A stretch of DNA of 64,000 nt, taken from the NCBI GenBank assembly GCA_035712365.1, contig DASTAW010000021.1, positions 86,032 through 150,031 of the forward strand. The letters run 5' to 3'. Numbering within the stretch: position 1 is the stretch's first letter; the number at the start of each line of letters is the position of its first letter. This document shows positions 28,125-37,215 of the stretch, piece by piece. This DNA is from Terriglobia bacterium (GTDB lineage Bacteria; Acidobacteriota; Terriglobia; UBA7540). Under the pieces are notes generated by a model, which ran no database searches, was not told the DNA's origin, and was given only the letters and a program-made list of their open reading frames with translations. The translations under genes and the position numbers were made by a program.

Positions 28125-29961
28125 TGGGCCTCCCCTCCGTCCTGCCCTGGCTATTTTCCGCCCGCTGCGCCTCCTGCGCAATTTCGCGGGGAAAGAATAT
28201 TGCAAAGGCAGTCCCGCTCCGGCCGGAATCGACTGTGCTTCGCACTCGTATGGTTCCATGGTGCTTCTGTACGAGGTTTTGCGTCAGCCACAGACCCAGG
28301 CCGATCCCCACGTCTTTCTTCGTAGTGTAGAACGGTTCAAAGATGTTCCGCATTTGTTCACGAGTAATACCGGAACCGCTATCGGCTATTATAACACGGA
28401 CCCCCTGGCGCCGGCTGCCGCCCCACTCCAGCGCACGGGTAACCTTCAGGCCCAGGCGGCCCCGCGGACCCAGGGCGTCGATTGCGTTGGTCACCAGATT
28501 TGCCAGTATCTGCCGAATTTCGCCAGGATAGCCCGAAACTTCCGTGGCTTCCGAAAATATTTTTTGAACGTGGACTTGCTTAAATTGCAGCTTCCGGTCA
28601 TACAGCGCCAGGACGCCGCTTGCGAGCTCAGCGATATTTACCTTCACAGGGGCCGCCGCATCACGGTAGAAGCCCAGCGTATGCCGGGTGATCTCGGCGA
28701 TACGGTCCAGTTCCTGTTCCGCAACCGACAAATACTTCTCGCCTTCCGAGGGTTTTTTCTTCGCCAGATACAGCAGATTCGCGAGGGCCTCCAGCGGATT
28801 GTTGATCTCATGGGCGATGCTGGCCGCCAGGCGTCCGGTTGCCGCAAGTTTCTCGCTTTTTCGCAACGCTTCCTGAGCGCGGCGCTGTTCCGTGATGTCC
28901 GTATTGGTTCCAAACCAGCGCACAACGTTTCCGAGGTGGTCACGCACGGGAACGCTGATGGTCAGAAATTCGCGATAGGTCCCTTCCCGGCCGCGAATTG
29001 GGAAAACCATCTCGAAACGCTTCCCGGTGTCAATTGACGCGCGCCACCTTGCCTGGACTTCCGGAAGCACCTTGGGATCGTGGACCGACTGCCATCCCCA
29101 ACCCAGCACATCCTCAGGCGTTGTTCCCGTGTAATCGTACCATCGCTCGTTATACCAGAGGGTCCCACCGTCCGCGTCCGCCATCCAGGCCAATTGCGGG
29201 ACCGAATTGGCAAGGGTCCGAAATTGCTCCTCACGCTCCTGGAGGGCGGTATCACGTTTTTGAATCTCCGACAGCATGGCGTTGAAAGATTCGACCAGAA
29301 TGGAGATTTCATCGCTATTAGGAGAGGGCTCCGCCCGGACAGCATAGTTCCGGTCGCGAGACACCAAGCGGGCAGTTTCAGCCAGCCTGACAATCGGTTC
29401 GGATATCACCCGGCGCGACATCCGCGACACTATGAGGGCCGCAATCAAAGATGCGACCAGCATGAGAGCAAGTATCACCAGGTAACTCGCGAAGCGCGCC
29501 GTGAGTTCCTGGGTGTCAAACTGGATATAGATCGTACCCACTGTTTTGTGCTCGAAGACAATGTCATGCACCGCCTCGAAAGGACTGTCGAGCAGCCAGC
29601 GGTTGCGTATTTGCGAGGGAAAAATCAACGGAGGCGGGCGCTTGTTCAGACTCTGGTTGCGCCAATAGCCGGCAAAGAACTTTCCCGAGGGCGTGTAAAC
29701 CCCCGCAAACTGGATGTGGGGCGCGGCCTGCAAGGCGGCCAGAGTGCTTTCGGCGGCCTTCGGGTCGTTGAAAACAAGTGGCGTGACACAATTCGATCCG
29801 ACGATTGCAGCTTGAACGTTCAGGCGTTGAAGCATGTCCCTTTTCGCAATGCTGAAGTCGAAGGCGAAAAATGCCACGGATGCGCACACGACCGCCGTGG
29901 CGCTCGCCAGCACGGTGAGCAGGGTGAGCTTTCGCGAAATGGAATTCCACATTCGAAACAC
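28105..29961 (-). CDS. Membrane sensor histidine kinase with CHASE8-like sensor, HAMP and PAS
   Basis: The 618-residue kinase has TM1 (about 10-32), a periplasmic CHASE8-like domain (about 40-150; CVTPLVFNDPKAAESTL), TM2 (about 163-188), HAMP (190-240), PAS (245-370; LAWMADADGGTLWYNERWYDY), then HisKA with the phosphoacceptor His in SIAHEINNPLEAL near 392 and HATPase_c with N, G1 and G2 boxes (NLVTNAID, DSGSG, GIGLGLW). CHASE8-like domains are found in proteins controlled by periplasmic YfiR. A yfiR-like gene ends 2 bases upstream, and a receiver gene overlaps the 3' end. This reads as a YfiR-gated kinase, replacing the YfiN diguanylate cyclase of Pseudomonas. Confidence 0.88.
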   Translation of the reverse strand: MFRMWNSISRKLTLLTVLASATAVVCASVAFFAFDFSIAKRDMLQRLNVQAAIVGSNCVTPLVFNDPKAAESTLAALQAAPHIQFAGVYTPSGKFFAGYWRNQSLNKRPPPLIFPSQIRNRWLLDSPFEAVHDIVFEHKTVGTIYIQFDTQELTARFASYLVILALMLVASLIAALIVSRMSRRVISEPIVRLAETARLVSRDRNYAVRAEPSPNSDEISILVESFNAMLSEIQKRDTALQEREEQFRTLANSVPQLAWMADADGGTLWYNERWYDYTGTTPEDVLGWGWQSVHDPKVLPEVQARWRASIDTGKRFEMVFPIRGREGTYREFLTISVPVRDHLGNVVRWFGTNTDITEQRRAQEALRKSEKLAATGRLAASIAHEINNPLEALANLLYLAKKKPSEGEKYLSVAEQELDRIAEITRHTLGFYRDAAAPVKVNIAELASGVLALYDRKLQFKQVHVQKIFSEATEVSGYPGEIRQILANLVTNAIDALGPRGRLGLKVTRALEWGGSRRQGVRVIIADSGSGITREQMRNIFEPFYTTKKDVGIGLGLWLTQNLVQKHHGTIRVRSTVDSGRSGTAFAIFFPREIAQEAQRAENSQGRTEGRPSVTKPS

Positions 29962-29963
29962 TG

Positions 29964-30551
29964 CTACTCCCCGGGATGCCTGTCGCGCTCAATGCTGGCG
30001 GCGACCCTCAGCAGTTGAGAGCTCAGCGTGATGCCCGCCCGTTTCGCGTTGTCAAGGTTAATTCTGAACCGGACCCTGGAGTCAATCAAGACAAACTGAA
30101 TGATGCCGCCCCGAGAGGTGAAGTCGGGTAGATTGCTCACCGTCAGGACTGGGGCGCCGCGCAGGGCCGCCAAAACGCCAGACACCTCACCCGTTGCCGA
30201 AGGACCACCCACGAACAGGATGCGGCAATTGCCAGCCTCGCGGGCAGAGGCGATCGTTTTTACCTCCAAAGGCAGCCCCTGAATCTGCTCGCCCTGCGCG
30301 TCATCTTCAAGAGCGTGCCCAAAAGGATTCTGGCCAATTATGCAGATGGGAAATGTCTTTCCTACTGGGGCCGCCGGCGCAGGCCAGTGCACGAATTTAG
30401 GGATCTGGCAGAGGTATGCGGCTTCGACGTCATACTCGGTGGGCTTCGAGGTCTGGGCGATGACGGGGACTTGCGAGATGACGATTCCGGTGGCGCAGAT
30501 CGAGAGGAGAAACTCCAGCGAGAACAAACGCCGGATGGGTGTCGTTACCAT
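29964..30551 (-). CDS. YfiR-family periplasmic regulator (DUF4154)
   Basis: The 195-residue protein has a signal peptide (ending near PVIAQT), then the YfiR domain: YDVEAAYLCQIPKFVHWP near 45, FPICIIGQNPFG near 72, CRILFVGG near 110, and IIQFVLIDSRVRFRINLDNA near 155. In Pseudomonas, YfiR binds and silences the periplasmic domain of the YfiN cyclase. Here it precedes a CHASE8-like histidine kinase by 2 bases, so it probably gates that kinase. The ATG at 30551 begins the signal peptide; an ATG seven codons earlier is possible. Confidence 0.87.
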   Translation of the reverse strand: MVTTPIRRLFSLEFLLSICATGIVISQVPVIAQTSKPTEYDVEAAYLCQIPKFVHWPAPAAPVGKTFPICIIGQNPFGHALEDDAQGEQIQGLPLEVKTIASAREAGNCRILFVGGPSATGEVSGVLAALRGAPVLTVSNLPDFTSRGGIIQFVLIDSRVRFRINLDNAKRAGITLSSQLLRVAASIERDRHPGE

Positions 30552-30900
30552 ACGCGGCAATTCACACGGCATAGTTCAGGGAGTGCACTTTTCGCGACCT
30601 TCCCACCTTAAGTCTGCCGTCCCTGCTCTCGACGGCCGAATATCGTCGGGAGGTCTGCACGCAGACGGCCGCAGGGGTTTTCCAGACCTGCTCCGGCTCC
30701 CCGCCGAAAACAGCGCCGATGTCCACCTCCTCAGGTCCTTGAAGGGTCATCTGTTTGAGCGGCTTGGTTTTCTGTGCGCCTCGAAAAGGCGTGCCCGGCC
30801 AGCGGGGGCTGCAGCGGTCGGGAGGGAAGGCGCGGAGCGACAGTTTGTGAATAATGTCCCGGAATCGAATATATTGTCTCCCAGGGAAATTTGCCCCGCT
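30552..30900. other. Intergenic region upstream of yfiR
   Basis: About 350 bases separating the yfiR-kinase-regulator unit from the second receiver gene. It probably carries the promoter of the yfiR unit. No repeat or credible small gene was seen. Confidence 0.4.
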
Positions 30901-31254
30901 CTAAGGGTGCGCCGACGTGAGCGACGCGACCGCCTCAAGGAGAGCTTGTGATGAGCGCCCTTTTAGAATCCACCGGTCCGCTATACCCACCGCCTCGCCG
31001 GGAAGCTCTGGCAGGCCCGAAAGCATGATGACCGGCATGGCAGGATCCAGGCGCTTGATCTCCCGGGCCACGCTCAGTCCATTCATTCCGGACATCCAGT
31101 AATCCACGATGGCAACGTCGATCTTGTTCGACTGAAAGAGCCGGATTCCGTCCTCTCCAGTCGATGCGTCGATCACCTGGTATCCCTCAGACTCGAGCAG
31201 CAGCCGCCGCGTCTCGTTGGCCGAGGGTTCATCATCAATACAGAGTACAGTCAC
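30901..31254 (-). CDS. Stand-alone receiver-domain response regulator
   Basis: This is a single REC domain of about 117 residues: VLCIDDEPSANETRRLLL at the start, IDVAIVDYWMSGMNGLS with the phosphoacceptor Asp, and PVIMLSGLPELPG. Where most REC domains have K-P it has WILKGRSSQ, so the switch lysine is present without the usual proline. I start it at GTG 31252-31254, preceded by AGG. The frame stays open for 15 more codons without a ribosome-binding site. It lies 91 bases downstream of the large kinase gene and is a likely phosphate acceptor for it. Confidence 0.8.
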   Translation of the reverse strand: MTVLCIDDEPSANETRRLLLESEGYQVIDASTGEDGIRLFQSNKIDVAIVDYWMSGMNGLSVAREIKRLDPAMPVIMLSGLPELPGEAVGIADRWILKGRSSQALLEAVASLTSAHP

Positions 31255-31345
31255 TATGTTGCCTAAGATTGCGGAAAGAGCATCCCGACGCCCGCACACC
31301 GAGGCGACGGTTGCTCTTCGACCTCACATCGATGCCGTTCCAGGC

Positions 31346-34300
31346 TCAGTTCGGCTGGAGCTCGCCAGCTTCCTCGACAAAGGAGCCTTCGGAAACCGGG
31401 AACACGACAGAGATTTTTGTCCCGTTTCCGTTCGATTCGATCTTCATTTCACCCTTGGCCAGCCGGACGCGCTCGCGCATCCCGCGGATCCCCACGCCCG
31501 AGCCGTGCGAGTGGATTTCCACAAGCTTCTCCGCATTGATGCCTCTCCCGCGGTCTTCGATCTCGACGGCGACGGCAGTGCGGTCCTGGGCCAGGCGGAT
31601 GGCCGCCGTCTTGCTTCTCGAGTGCCGGTGAATGTTGGTCAAAGCCTCCTGCACCACGCGGAAGATGACCAGCTCCAACGCCGGTGTCAGTCTCCTGAAC
31701 CGGGACGGTATTTCCAGGCCGATCCGCACGGGACTACGCTCCTCGAGCCCCCGCACATACCAGCGCAGGGCTTCCGCCAGGCCGCGCTCGTCCAGCATCG
31801 GGGGGTGCAGCAAGTAGGACATTGTCCGGGTCTCCCGGATGAGCTGCTGCACCAGCTTCTGGCTGTCCGTTATGATCCCAAAATCCGGCCGTGCGTGCTG
31901 CGAAGCGAGCCTCATGAAAGTGGTCAGGTTGAGATTGAGAACGGTCAGTATTTGACCCGCGCTATCGTGCAGTTCGCGGGCAATACGCCGCCTTTCGTGG
32001 TCCTGGGCCTGAAGCAGAAGCGCGGAGAGGTCCCGGACGTGCTCCGATTGCCTGAGGATCTCGGCGCCGCGCATTTCCAGTTCCGAGGTCCGGGCCCGCA
32101 CCTCGGCCTCCAGGTTCTCCGTCAGCCCAATCAGGCGCTTCTCGCTCTTGCGAAGGGCCTCTTCCGTTTTGCACCGGTGGATAAAGTCCGCTGCCTGGTG
32201 CGCGCAGAGGTCCAGATGGCGCAAATCCTGGGCCGTGGGTCGATGGCCCGATCTGAAATGAGTAGAAAGCACGCCCATTGGCGTTCCTTCGGCCCCGATC
32301 AGCGGAACTGAAACCACGCCGCGGTAACCGGCTGCGCGCGCTGCCGAACGGTACGGCGCGTACGGCACATCGATTTCCACATCTTCGATCACTATGGGCT
32401 CGCGCAGACGCAGCGCCCGGCCACAAGCAGAATCGTCTTTGATGGAAACCTCCCGGAAGAAATCCAGGAAGTCCCGGTCGAAGCCGTGCTGCGCCGCGAT
32501 TGTCAGCACGTCTTTGTCCCCGCGCAGAAGCTGGACGTTGCCCTTTTCAGCGCCGAGCAATTCCATCGCGGAAGCCAGTATTTCATCGAGTCCATGCTTA
32601 AGGTCCCGGATTCGCCACAAGCGTGCGCTGAGGTCGTTCAGCTTTGCGAGCGCGTTCGCGCCCCTTCGCAAGGAGTCCCCGGCGCGCAACCGGTCGATAC
32701 CGAAGGCAAGCTGGCGGGCGATCGCCAGGCTCAGGTCGATCTCATCCCCGGAAAACTGATGGGCTGCATCGAAATAGGTCATGAATTTCCCAATCAGCTT
32801 TCCATTCGAAGCCAGAGGAATGAAGGCAAGGGCCGCGATTCCCTCAGCTTTCAGGGCCTCTTTTACCGGACCGGCCATTTCCGCCGCGTCAACATCCGGG
32901 ACACACACGGGAAGAAAGCTGGTCTCACCCGGCGCCCAGGCGGAATGCCCTACCACGGCGGCGCGATAATCCGCCGACAACCCCCGCCAGCTTACGAAGC
33001 GCATCACTTCCTGCTCGTCGCAGAGCAACACGGAGGCCCGGTCGCACGGCAACGCGGCCACAATCGCTTCCACCGCGGAACCGCAGGCCTGTTCCAATGA
33101 AACGGCCCGTTGCAACTGATCGGAAAACCGGAACTGCGCCTTCTGCTGCTGCACCGTGTCAGAAAGCTCTCGTTTGGCCGTGATTTGTTCCGTAATGTCC
33201 ACGGCCATGCTGAGGCCGCCGGTGATCTTGCCTTCGTGGTCGCGGAACAGGCGGGGAAAGAGCGTACACCAGCGGCGCGATCCATCAGGCCGTTCCACAA
33301 TAAGGTCCTGCTCCACGATGCGGCCCTCGGTGAGAGCAATTTTCATCGGGCACTCATCGGGAGGAAAGGGAGAACCATCGGCCCGATACATCTTCCAGTT
33401 CATGCACCAGCGGTCTTTGCACAGGGCCGGCGTGCAGCCGGAGATCTCGACGGCCCCGGAATTGAAATGTGTCAACAGTCCTTCGGCGTCGGTGGTGTAA
33501 ATTGCGGCCGGCAGAGCGTCGATGATTTCCCGGAGCCGCTGCTCGCTGTCACGCAACCGGTTCCTGACTCTGCGCGACTCAGTGTCGTCGCGAAATCCCA
33601 CCACGACACCCGCCACCTGGCCGTTACGGTATAGCGGAGAGGCGCTGAACACGACCGGCATGAAGCTTCCGTCTTTGCGAATGAAGACGTCTTCGTGTTC
33701 GCGGAGCTGGCCGCCGTGTTGCAGCACGCGGAGACCCGGGCACTCGCTCGCCGGGAAAGGACTGCCGTCCGGGTGCTTGTAATGGATTACGTCGTGCATT
33801 TTCCTGCCGAGCAATTCCGCCGCCGTCCAACCGAACATCGCCTCCGCGGCCGCATTCATTGATGTAGCCAGGCCCTTCCCATCCAGCGTGAAAAGCCCTT
33901 CGGCCATGTTGTTCATCGTGGCCGTTTGATAGTCCAGCAGAACGCTCAGTTGCTCTTCAGCATCCCTTCGCACGCTGATGTCTTCAATCACGGCGACAAA
34001 ATACTTCACCTGCTGCGCCGAGTCACGCACGGCGCTCAGCGTCAGATTGACCCACAACAAGCTTCCATCTTTGCGGATAGACCGCTTCTCGGTTGCAAAC
34101 TGGTCGAGCTCGCCGTTGACGATTTTCCCGACGCTGGCAAGGATCCTGACGAGGTCTTCGGGATGGGTAATCGCCTGAAACGTTCCACTCAGCAATTCCT
34201 GCGTCGTGTATCCCAGAATCTGGCAGAGTTTTTGGTTGACCCGCAGCCAGCGGCCCTCCAGGGCGATGTGAGCGATACCGACGGCAGCCTGCTCAAAAGT

Positions 34301-35170
34301 CTGCCGGAAGCGTTCGTCAATTTCCCGCAGCCGGTCTTCCGCGTTTTTCCGCTCGTTGATGTCCTGTACGACGGCGACAAAATACTTCAGCCTGTTTTCT
34401 GTGTCACGCACCGCGCTGACGGTCAGGTCCACCCACACGGGGTTTCCGTTTTTGCGGATGTATCGCTTCTCCATCGAATACTGGTCGAGTGCGCCCTTGA
34501 TGACCTGGTTTGCCTGTTCAACGTCGGCCGCGAGATCGTCCGGATGGGTAATATCCTGGAATCTCATTTGCAGCAGTTCCGCTTCCGTGTACCCTGAAAT
34601 TTCGCAGATCTTCTGATTAATTCGGAGCCAGTGTCCATCCTCAGCCACGTGGGCCATGCCCACGGCCGCCTGCTGGAACGTTAACCGGAACCGTTCTTCG
34701 CTGTCACGAAGCGCTACCGCAAATGCCTCGCTGCGCTGAAGGATTTCCTGCAAATCGAGGTTGCTCGCGCGCCCCAGGACGGCAGCGCCGAAGAACAACT
34801 GGCCGCGATGGACCTTATGGATTCCCGTGATCAAATTTTCTGAAACTTCCGACTTTACGACGTAGCCGCGCGCGCCGGCGATCAACGCTTGCTGCATCAT
34901 TTCAGGGGAGTCATGCTGGGTCAGGACAACAATATTCGTTTGGGGAAGCATCCGCCGAATTTCGCGTGTCGCTTCCAGGCCGTTAAGCCTCGGCATGCTG
35001 ATGTCCATCACGATGACATCGGGATTCAGTTTTCGAGACTGTTCGATGGCGTCCTGACCATCAACGGCCTCACCGCAAACCTCGATATCAGGTTGCGTCA
35101 ACAAAAGGGACCGGACGCCTCTGCGAACCAGCTCATGATCGTCCGCAATGAGAATCCGCATCACACGCAC
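31346..35170 (-). CDS. REC-PAS4-GAF2-histidine kinase, 1274 residues
   Basis: Domains in order: a NarL-type REC (about 4-120; VIVMDISMPRLNG with Asp), PAS1 and PAS2 (150-275, 278-400), which are tandem near-copies (RFRLTFQQAAVGMAHV and RFRQTFEQAAVGIAHI), PAS3 (405-530), PAS4 (535-655), two GAF domains (about 670-815 and 835-980), a coiled coil, and a NarX-type HisKA_3 with ERRRIARELHDSAGQ, then HATPase_c with EALTNIHRHS and GSGVGIRGMRERV. It has no membrane segment. REC domains of this type normally sit before a DNA-binding domain; here one sits before a kinase, implying phosphorelay input or feedback. It is followed by a stand-alone REC gene. Confidence 0.9.
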   Translation of the reverse strand: MRVMRILIADDHELVRRGVRSLLLTQPDIEVCGEAVDGQDAIEQSRKLNPDVIVMDISMPRLNGLEATREIRRMLPQTNIVVLTQHDSPEMMQQALIAGARGYVVKSEVSENLITGIHKVHRGQLFFGAAVLGRASNLDLQEILQRSEAFAVALRDSEERFRLTFQQAAVGMAHVAEDGHWLRINQKICEISGYTEAELLQMRFQDITHPDDLAADVEQANQVIKGALDQYSMEKRYIRKNGNPVWVDLTVSAVRDTENRLKYFVAVVQDINERKNAEDRLREIDERFRQTFEQAAVGIAHIALEGRWLRVNQKLCQILGYTTQELLSGTFQAITHPEDLVRILASVGKIVNGELDQFATEKRSIRKDGSLLWVNLTLSAVRDSAQQVKYFVAVIEDISVRRDAEEQLSVLLDYQTATMNNMAEGLFTLDGKGLATSMNAAAEAMFGWTAAELLGRKMHDVIHYKHPDGSPFPASECPGLRVLQHGGQLREHEDVFIRKDGSFMPVVFSASPLYRNGQVAGVVVGFRDDTESRRVRNRLRDSEQRLREIIDALPAAIYTTDAEGLLTHFNSGAVEISGCTPALCKDRWCMNWKMYRADGSPFPPDECPMKIALTEGRIVEQDLIVERPDGSRRWCTLFPRLFRDHEGKITGGLSMAVDITEQITAKRELSDTVQQQKAQFRFSDQLQRAVSLEQACGSAVEAIVAALPCDRASVLLCDEQEVMRFVSWRGLSADYRAAVVGHSAWAPGETSFLPVCVPDVDAAEMAGPVKEALKAEGIAALAFIPLASNGKLIGKFMTYFDAAHQFSGDEIDLSLAIARQLAFGIDRLRAGDSLRRGANALAKLNDLSARLWRIRDLKHGLDEILASAMELLGAEKGNVQLLRGDKDVLTIAAQHGFDRDFLDFFREVSIKDDSACGRALRLREPIVIEDVEIDVPYAPYRSAARAAGYRGVVSVPLIGAEGTPMGVLSTHFRSGHRPTAQDLRHLDLCAHQAADFIHRCKTEEALRKSEKRLIGLTENLEAEVRARTSELEMRGAEILRQSEHVRDLSALLLQAQDHERRRIARELHDSAGQILTVLNLNLTTFMRLASQHARPDFGIITDSQKLVQQLIRETRTMSYLLHPPMLDERGLAEALRWYVRGLEERSPVRIGLEIPSRFRRLTPALELVIFRVVQEALTNIHRHSRSKTAAIRLAQDRTAVAVEIEDRGRGINAEKLVEIHSHGSGVGIRGMRERVRLAKGEMKIESNGNGTKISVVFPVSEGSFVEEAGELQPN

Positions 35171-35626
35171 CGTGTGTACTTAGACCTGCCGGGCCTGACT
35201 CGGGCCGCCAGTTTCACCGCCCGCGAGTAAGGTGACGAAGGAAAACATTTGATGAAAGCGAACAGGCATGACCGCAGGACTTCCAGTTATTCTTGTCCAA
35301 CCTCATGGATGTTATCATAAACTCGAACTGAATTGCGCTGGCGATTTGGCATTCAGCCGCCGCTCCCGGCGCGGAGTTGCCGGCTCGAACACTTGAACAC
35401 GAACGCAAGACCTGGCGCTCGCCCGAGGCCGTCGGGACTTGGTCCGCTCCTCCGGCCCACGTCGTACAGCAGAACGGTCCTCAAAGCAAAAGCTTGATGC
35501 AAATGCTTCGGGTCTGGAGGTCCGGACATAGGGGCTTTGCGCACGCGGAAGGCCAGCAACTCCACCAAGCCGCGCAGTCACGAGATGAGCGCCTTCGCAA
35601 GGAGGAATCTTTTGCCGCCGGCGCGT
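35171..35626. other. Intergenic region without a recognisable gene
   Basis: About 455 bases between the aminotransferase stop and the large kinase start. It should hold the kinase promoter (a TTATCATAA-like AT-rich patch lies near 35312). Small open frames here have no protein-like features. Confidence 0.4.
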
Positions 35627-37018
35627 TCAGGCATTCATAACGGCGGGGTACACCTTGTTGATGGCGGCGGCGATGTCCTGCGTATCCTGCTCTGTAAACT
35701 TCGGATCGATTGGAACGGCCGCAAAGCGATGCAGGATGTCGAGGGTCCGAGGGCAGGCTTCCGCGCCATATTGGATCTCGCGTCCGCGCGGCGTGGTGAA
35801 CGACGGCCAGGCCGGGTGGGCCGTGACTTTGTTCTTCACCTGCGGAACAATCGGCAGGATCGCCGAACCGCTGGGCGGCCCGGCGGGAACATTCTCCGCT
35901 CGCATCGCTTTCATGTACTGGTCACGATGCTGGCGTGTGGGAAAACCGAGGAAGATCCTTTCCTTCAGGTCGCCGTCGGGATCGGGCGCGCGCCGGAACT
36001 TAGGGTCCGGCAAATCGCGGATACCTTCGTAAACACGCCTGCCATTTTCCCTGAGAGCGGCCACGATCATGTCGAGCTTGGCAAGCTGGGCGTCCATTAC
36101 GCCGCCGGTGAACTCGCTCATGCGGAAGTTTGCGCCCGCAAAGGCCGGGACCCTTTCGGCCCGGAGCCGTTCTTTCAAAGCGGGCCGCAGCGAGCCCAGG
36201 TCGTGGAACCGGCACGCGCGCTCAAATAGAACGGGATCATCAGTGACCACTGCGCCGCCCTCGCCGGATGTAATCGTCTTGCAGAACTGGAAGCTGTAAA
36301 TGGCGATGTCGCCGATCGATCCCACCGGCCTGCCCTTGTAATCCGCGCCCAGACTCTGCGCGCAGTCTTCCAGCACCTTCAGCCCGTGCTTGCGGGCGAT
36401 GGGCAGGATTCGATCGAGATCGGCCGGACAGCCTTCGAGATGCACGGCCATAATCGCCTTCGTCTGAGGCGTGATGCGATGTTCGATGTCATCGGGATCG
36501 ATGCCCAGCGACTCATCGATTTCCGCAAAGACTGGAAGCGCTCCCGCCAGTACGATGGCGTTGTAGCATGAATACCATGTCCACGCCGGAAGGATCATCT
36601 CATCGCCCGGGCCGAGCCCAAGCGCCGCCATGGCGCACTGCAGGGCGGCTGTCCCCGAAGTGACTCCCAGCACATACTGCCGCCGCATCCGCCGGCCGAA
36701 CGCTTTCTCAAAATTTGCGCACTGCATCGGCGGGTTGGGCCCGGCGCCATACCAGCGGAAGGGCCCGCGAGACGCGATCACGTCGTTCACTCGGGCACGT
36801 TCTTCATCCCCGTAAAACTCGGTTCCCATGCCGCAATCGGCCACCTGCAGGCGCTTCTCGCGCACCGGCTTTCCGCCGTTGATGGCCAGAGCGGCTGCGC
36901 CGGTCACGGAAGCGCGGGATAATGGAAGGGACGGCGTGCCTGCCAGCGGTCCCGCCGGTGTCGCCGCCGCAGATGCCGCAGCCGCCATGGACGCCAAAAA
37001 CTCTCTTCGATTGACCAT
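35627..37018 (-). CDS. DegT/DnrJ/EryC1-family aminotransferase with Tat signal
   Basis: The 463-residue protein starts with a twin-arginine signal (MVNRREFLASM then an alanine-rich stretch to about residue 30). It continues as a fold-type I PLP enzyme of the DegT family: VTSGTAALQCAMAALGLGPGDE near 120, PAWTWYSCYNAIV, LEDCAQSLGADYKG near 225, and SFQFCKTITSGEGGAVVTD near 250, whose lysine should bind PLP. The family usually aminates nucleotide-linked keto-sugars in the cytosol, so a Tat leader is odd. The ATG at 37018 follows GGGAGG; a longer frame exists upstream. No sugar-nucleotide genes are adjacent. Confidence 0.85.
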   Translation of the reverse strand: MVNRREFLASMAAAASAAATPAGPLAGTPSLPLSRASVTGAAALAINGGKPVREKRLQVADCGMGTEFYGDEERARVNDVIASRGPFRWYGAGPNPPMQCANFEKAFGRRMRRQYVLGVTSGTAALQCAMAALGLGPGDEMILPAWTWYSCYNAIVLAGALPVFAEIDESLGIDPDDIEHRITPQTKAIMAVHLEGCPADLDRILPIARKHGLKVLEDCAQSLGADYKGRPVGSIGDIAIYSFQFCKTITSGEGGAVVTDDPVLFERACRFHDLGSLRPALKERLRAERVPAFAGANFRMSEFTGGVMDAQLAKLDMIVAALRENGRRVYEGIRDLPDPKFRRAPDPDGDLKERIFLGFPTRQHRDQYMKAMRAENVPAGPPSGSAILPIVPQVKNKVTAHPAWPSFTTPRGREIQYGAEACPRTLDILHRFAAVPIDPKFTEQDTQDIAAAINKVYPAVMNA

Positions 37019-37215
37019 CTCACCCTCCCTCGAAAAGCGTGTTTTCCAGCCGTATTCTATTCCCCGTGTTTCGAGAAACTCAAGCCTCATTACGACAAAA
37101 TTGGACCTCACCGATCCTGAGCGTGGGCCCGTTTCGAACCAGCGGGACGTGGTATAAGATTAGGACGCATACTGTTCGGCGCGCGGCAACGCCATCCTCG
37201 AGGGAGGTTGCGAAC

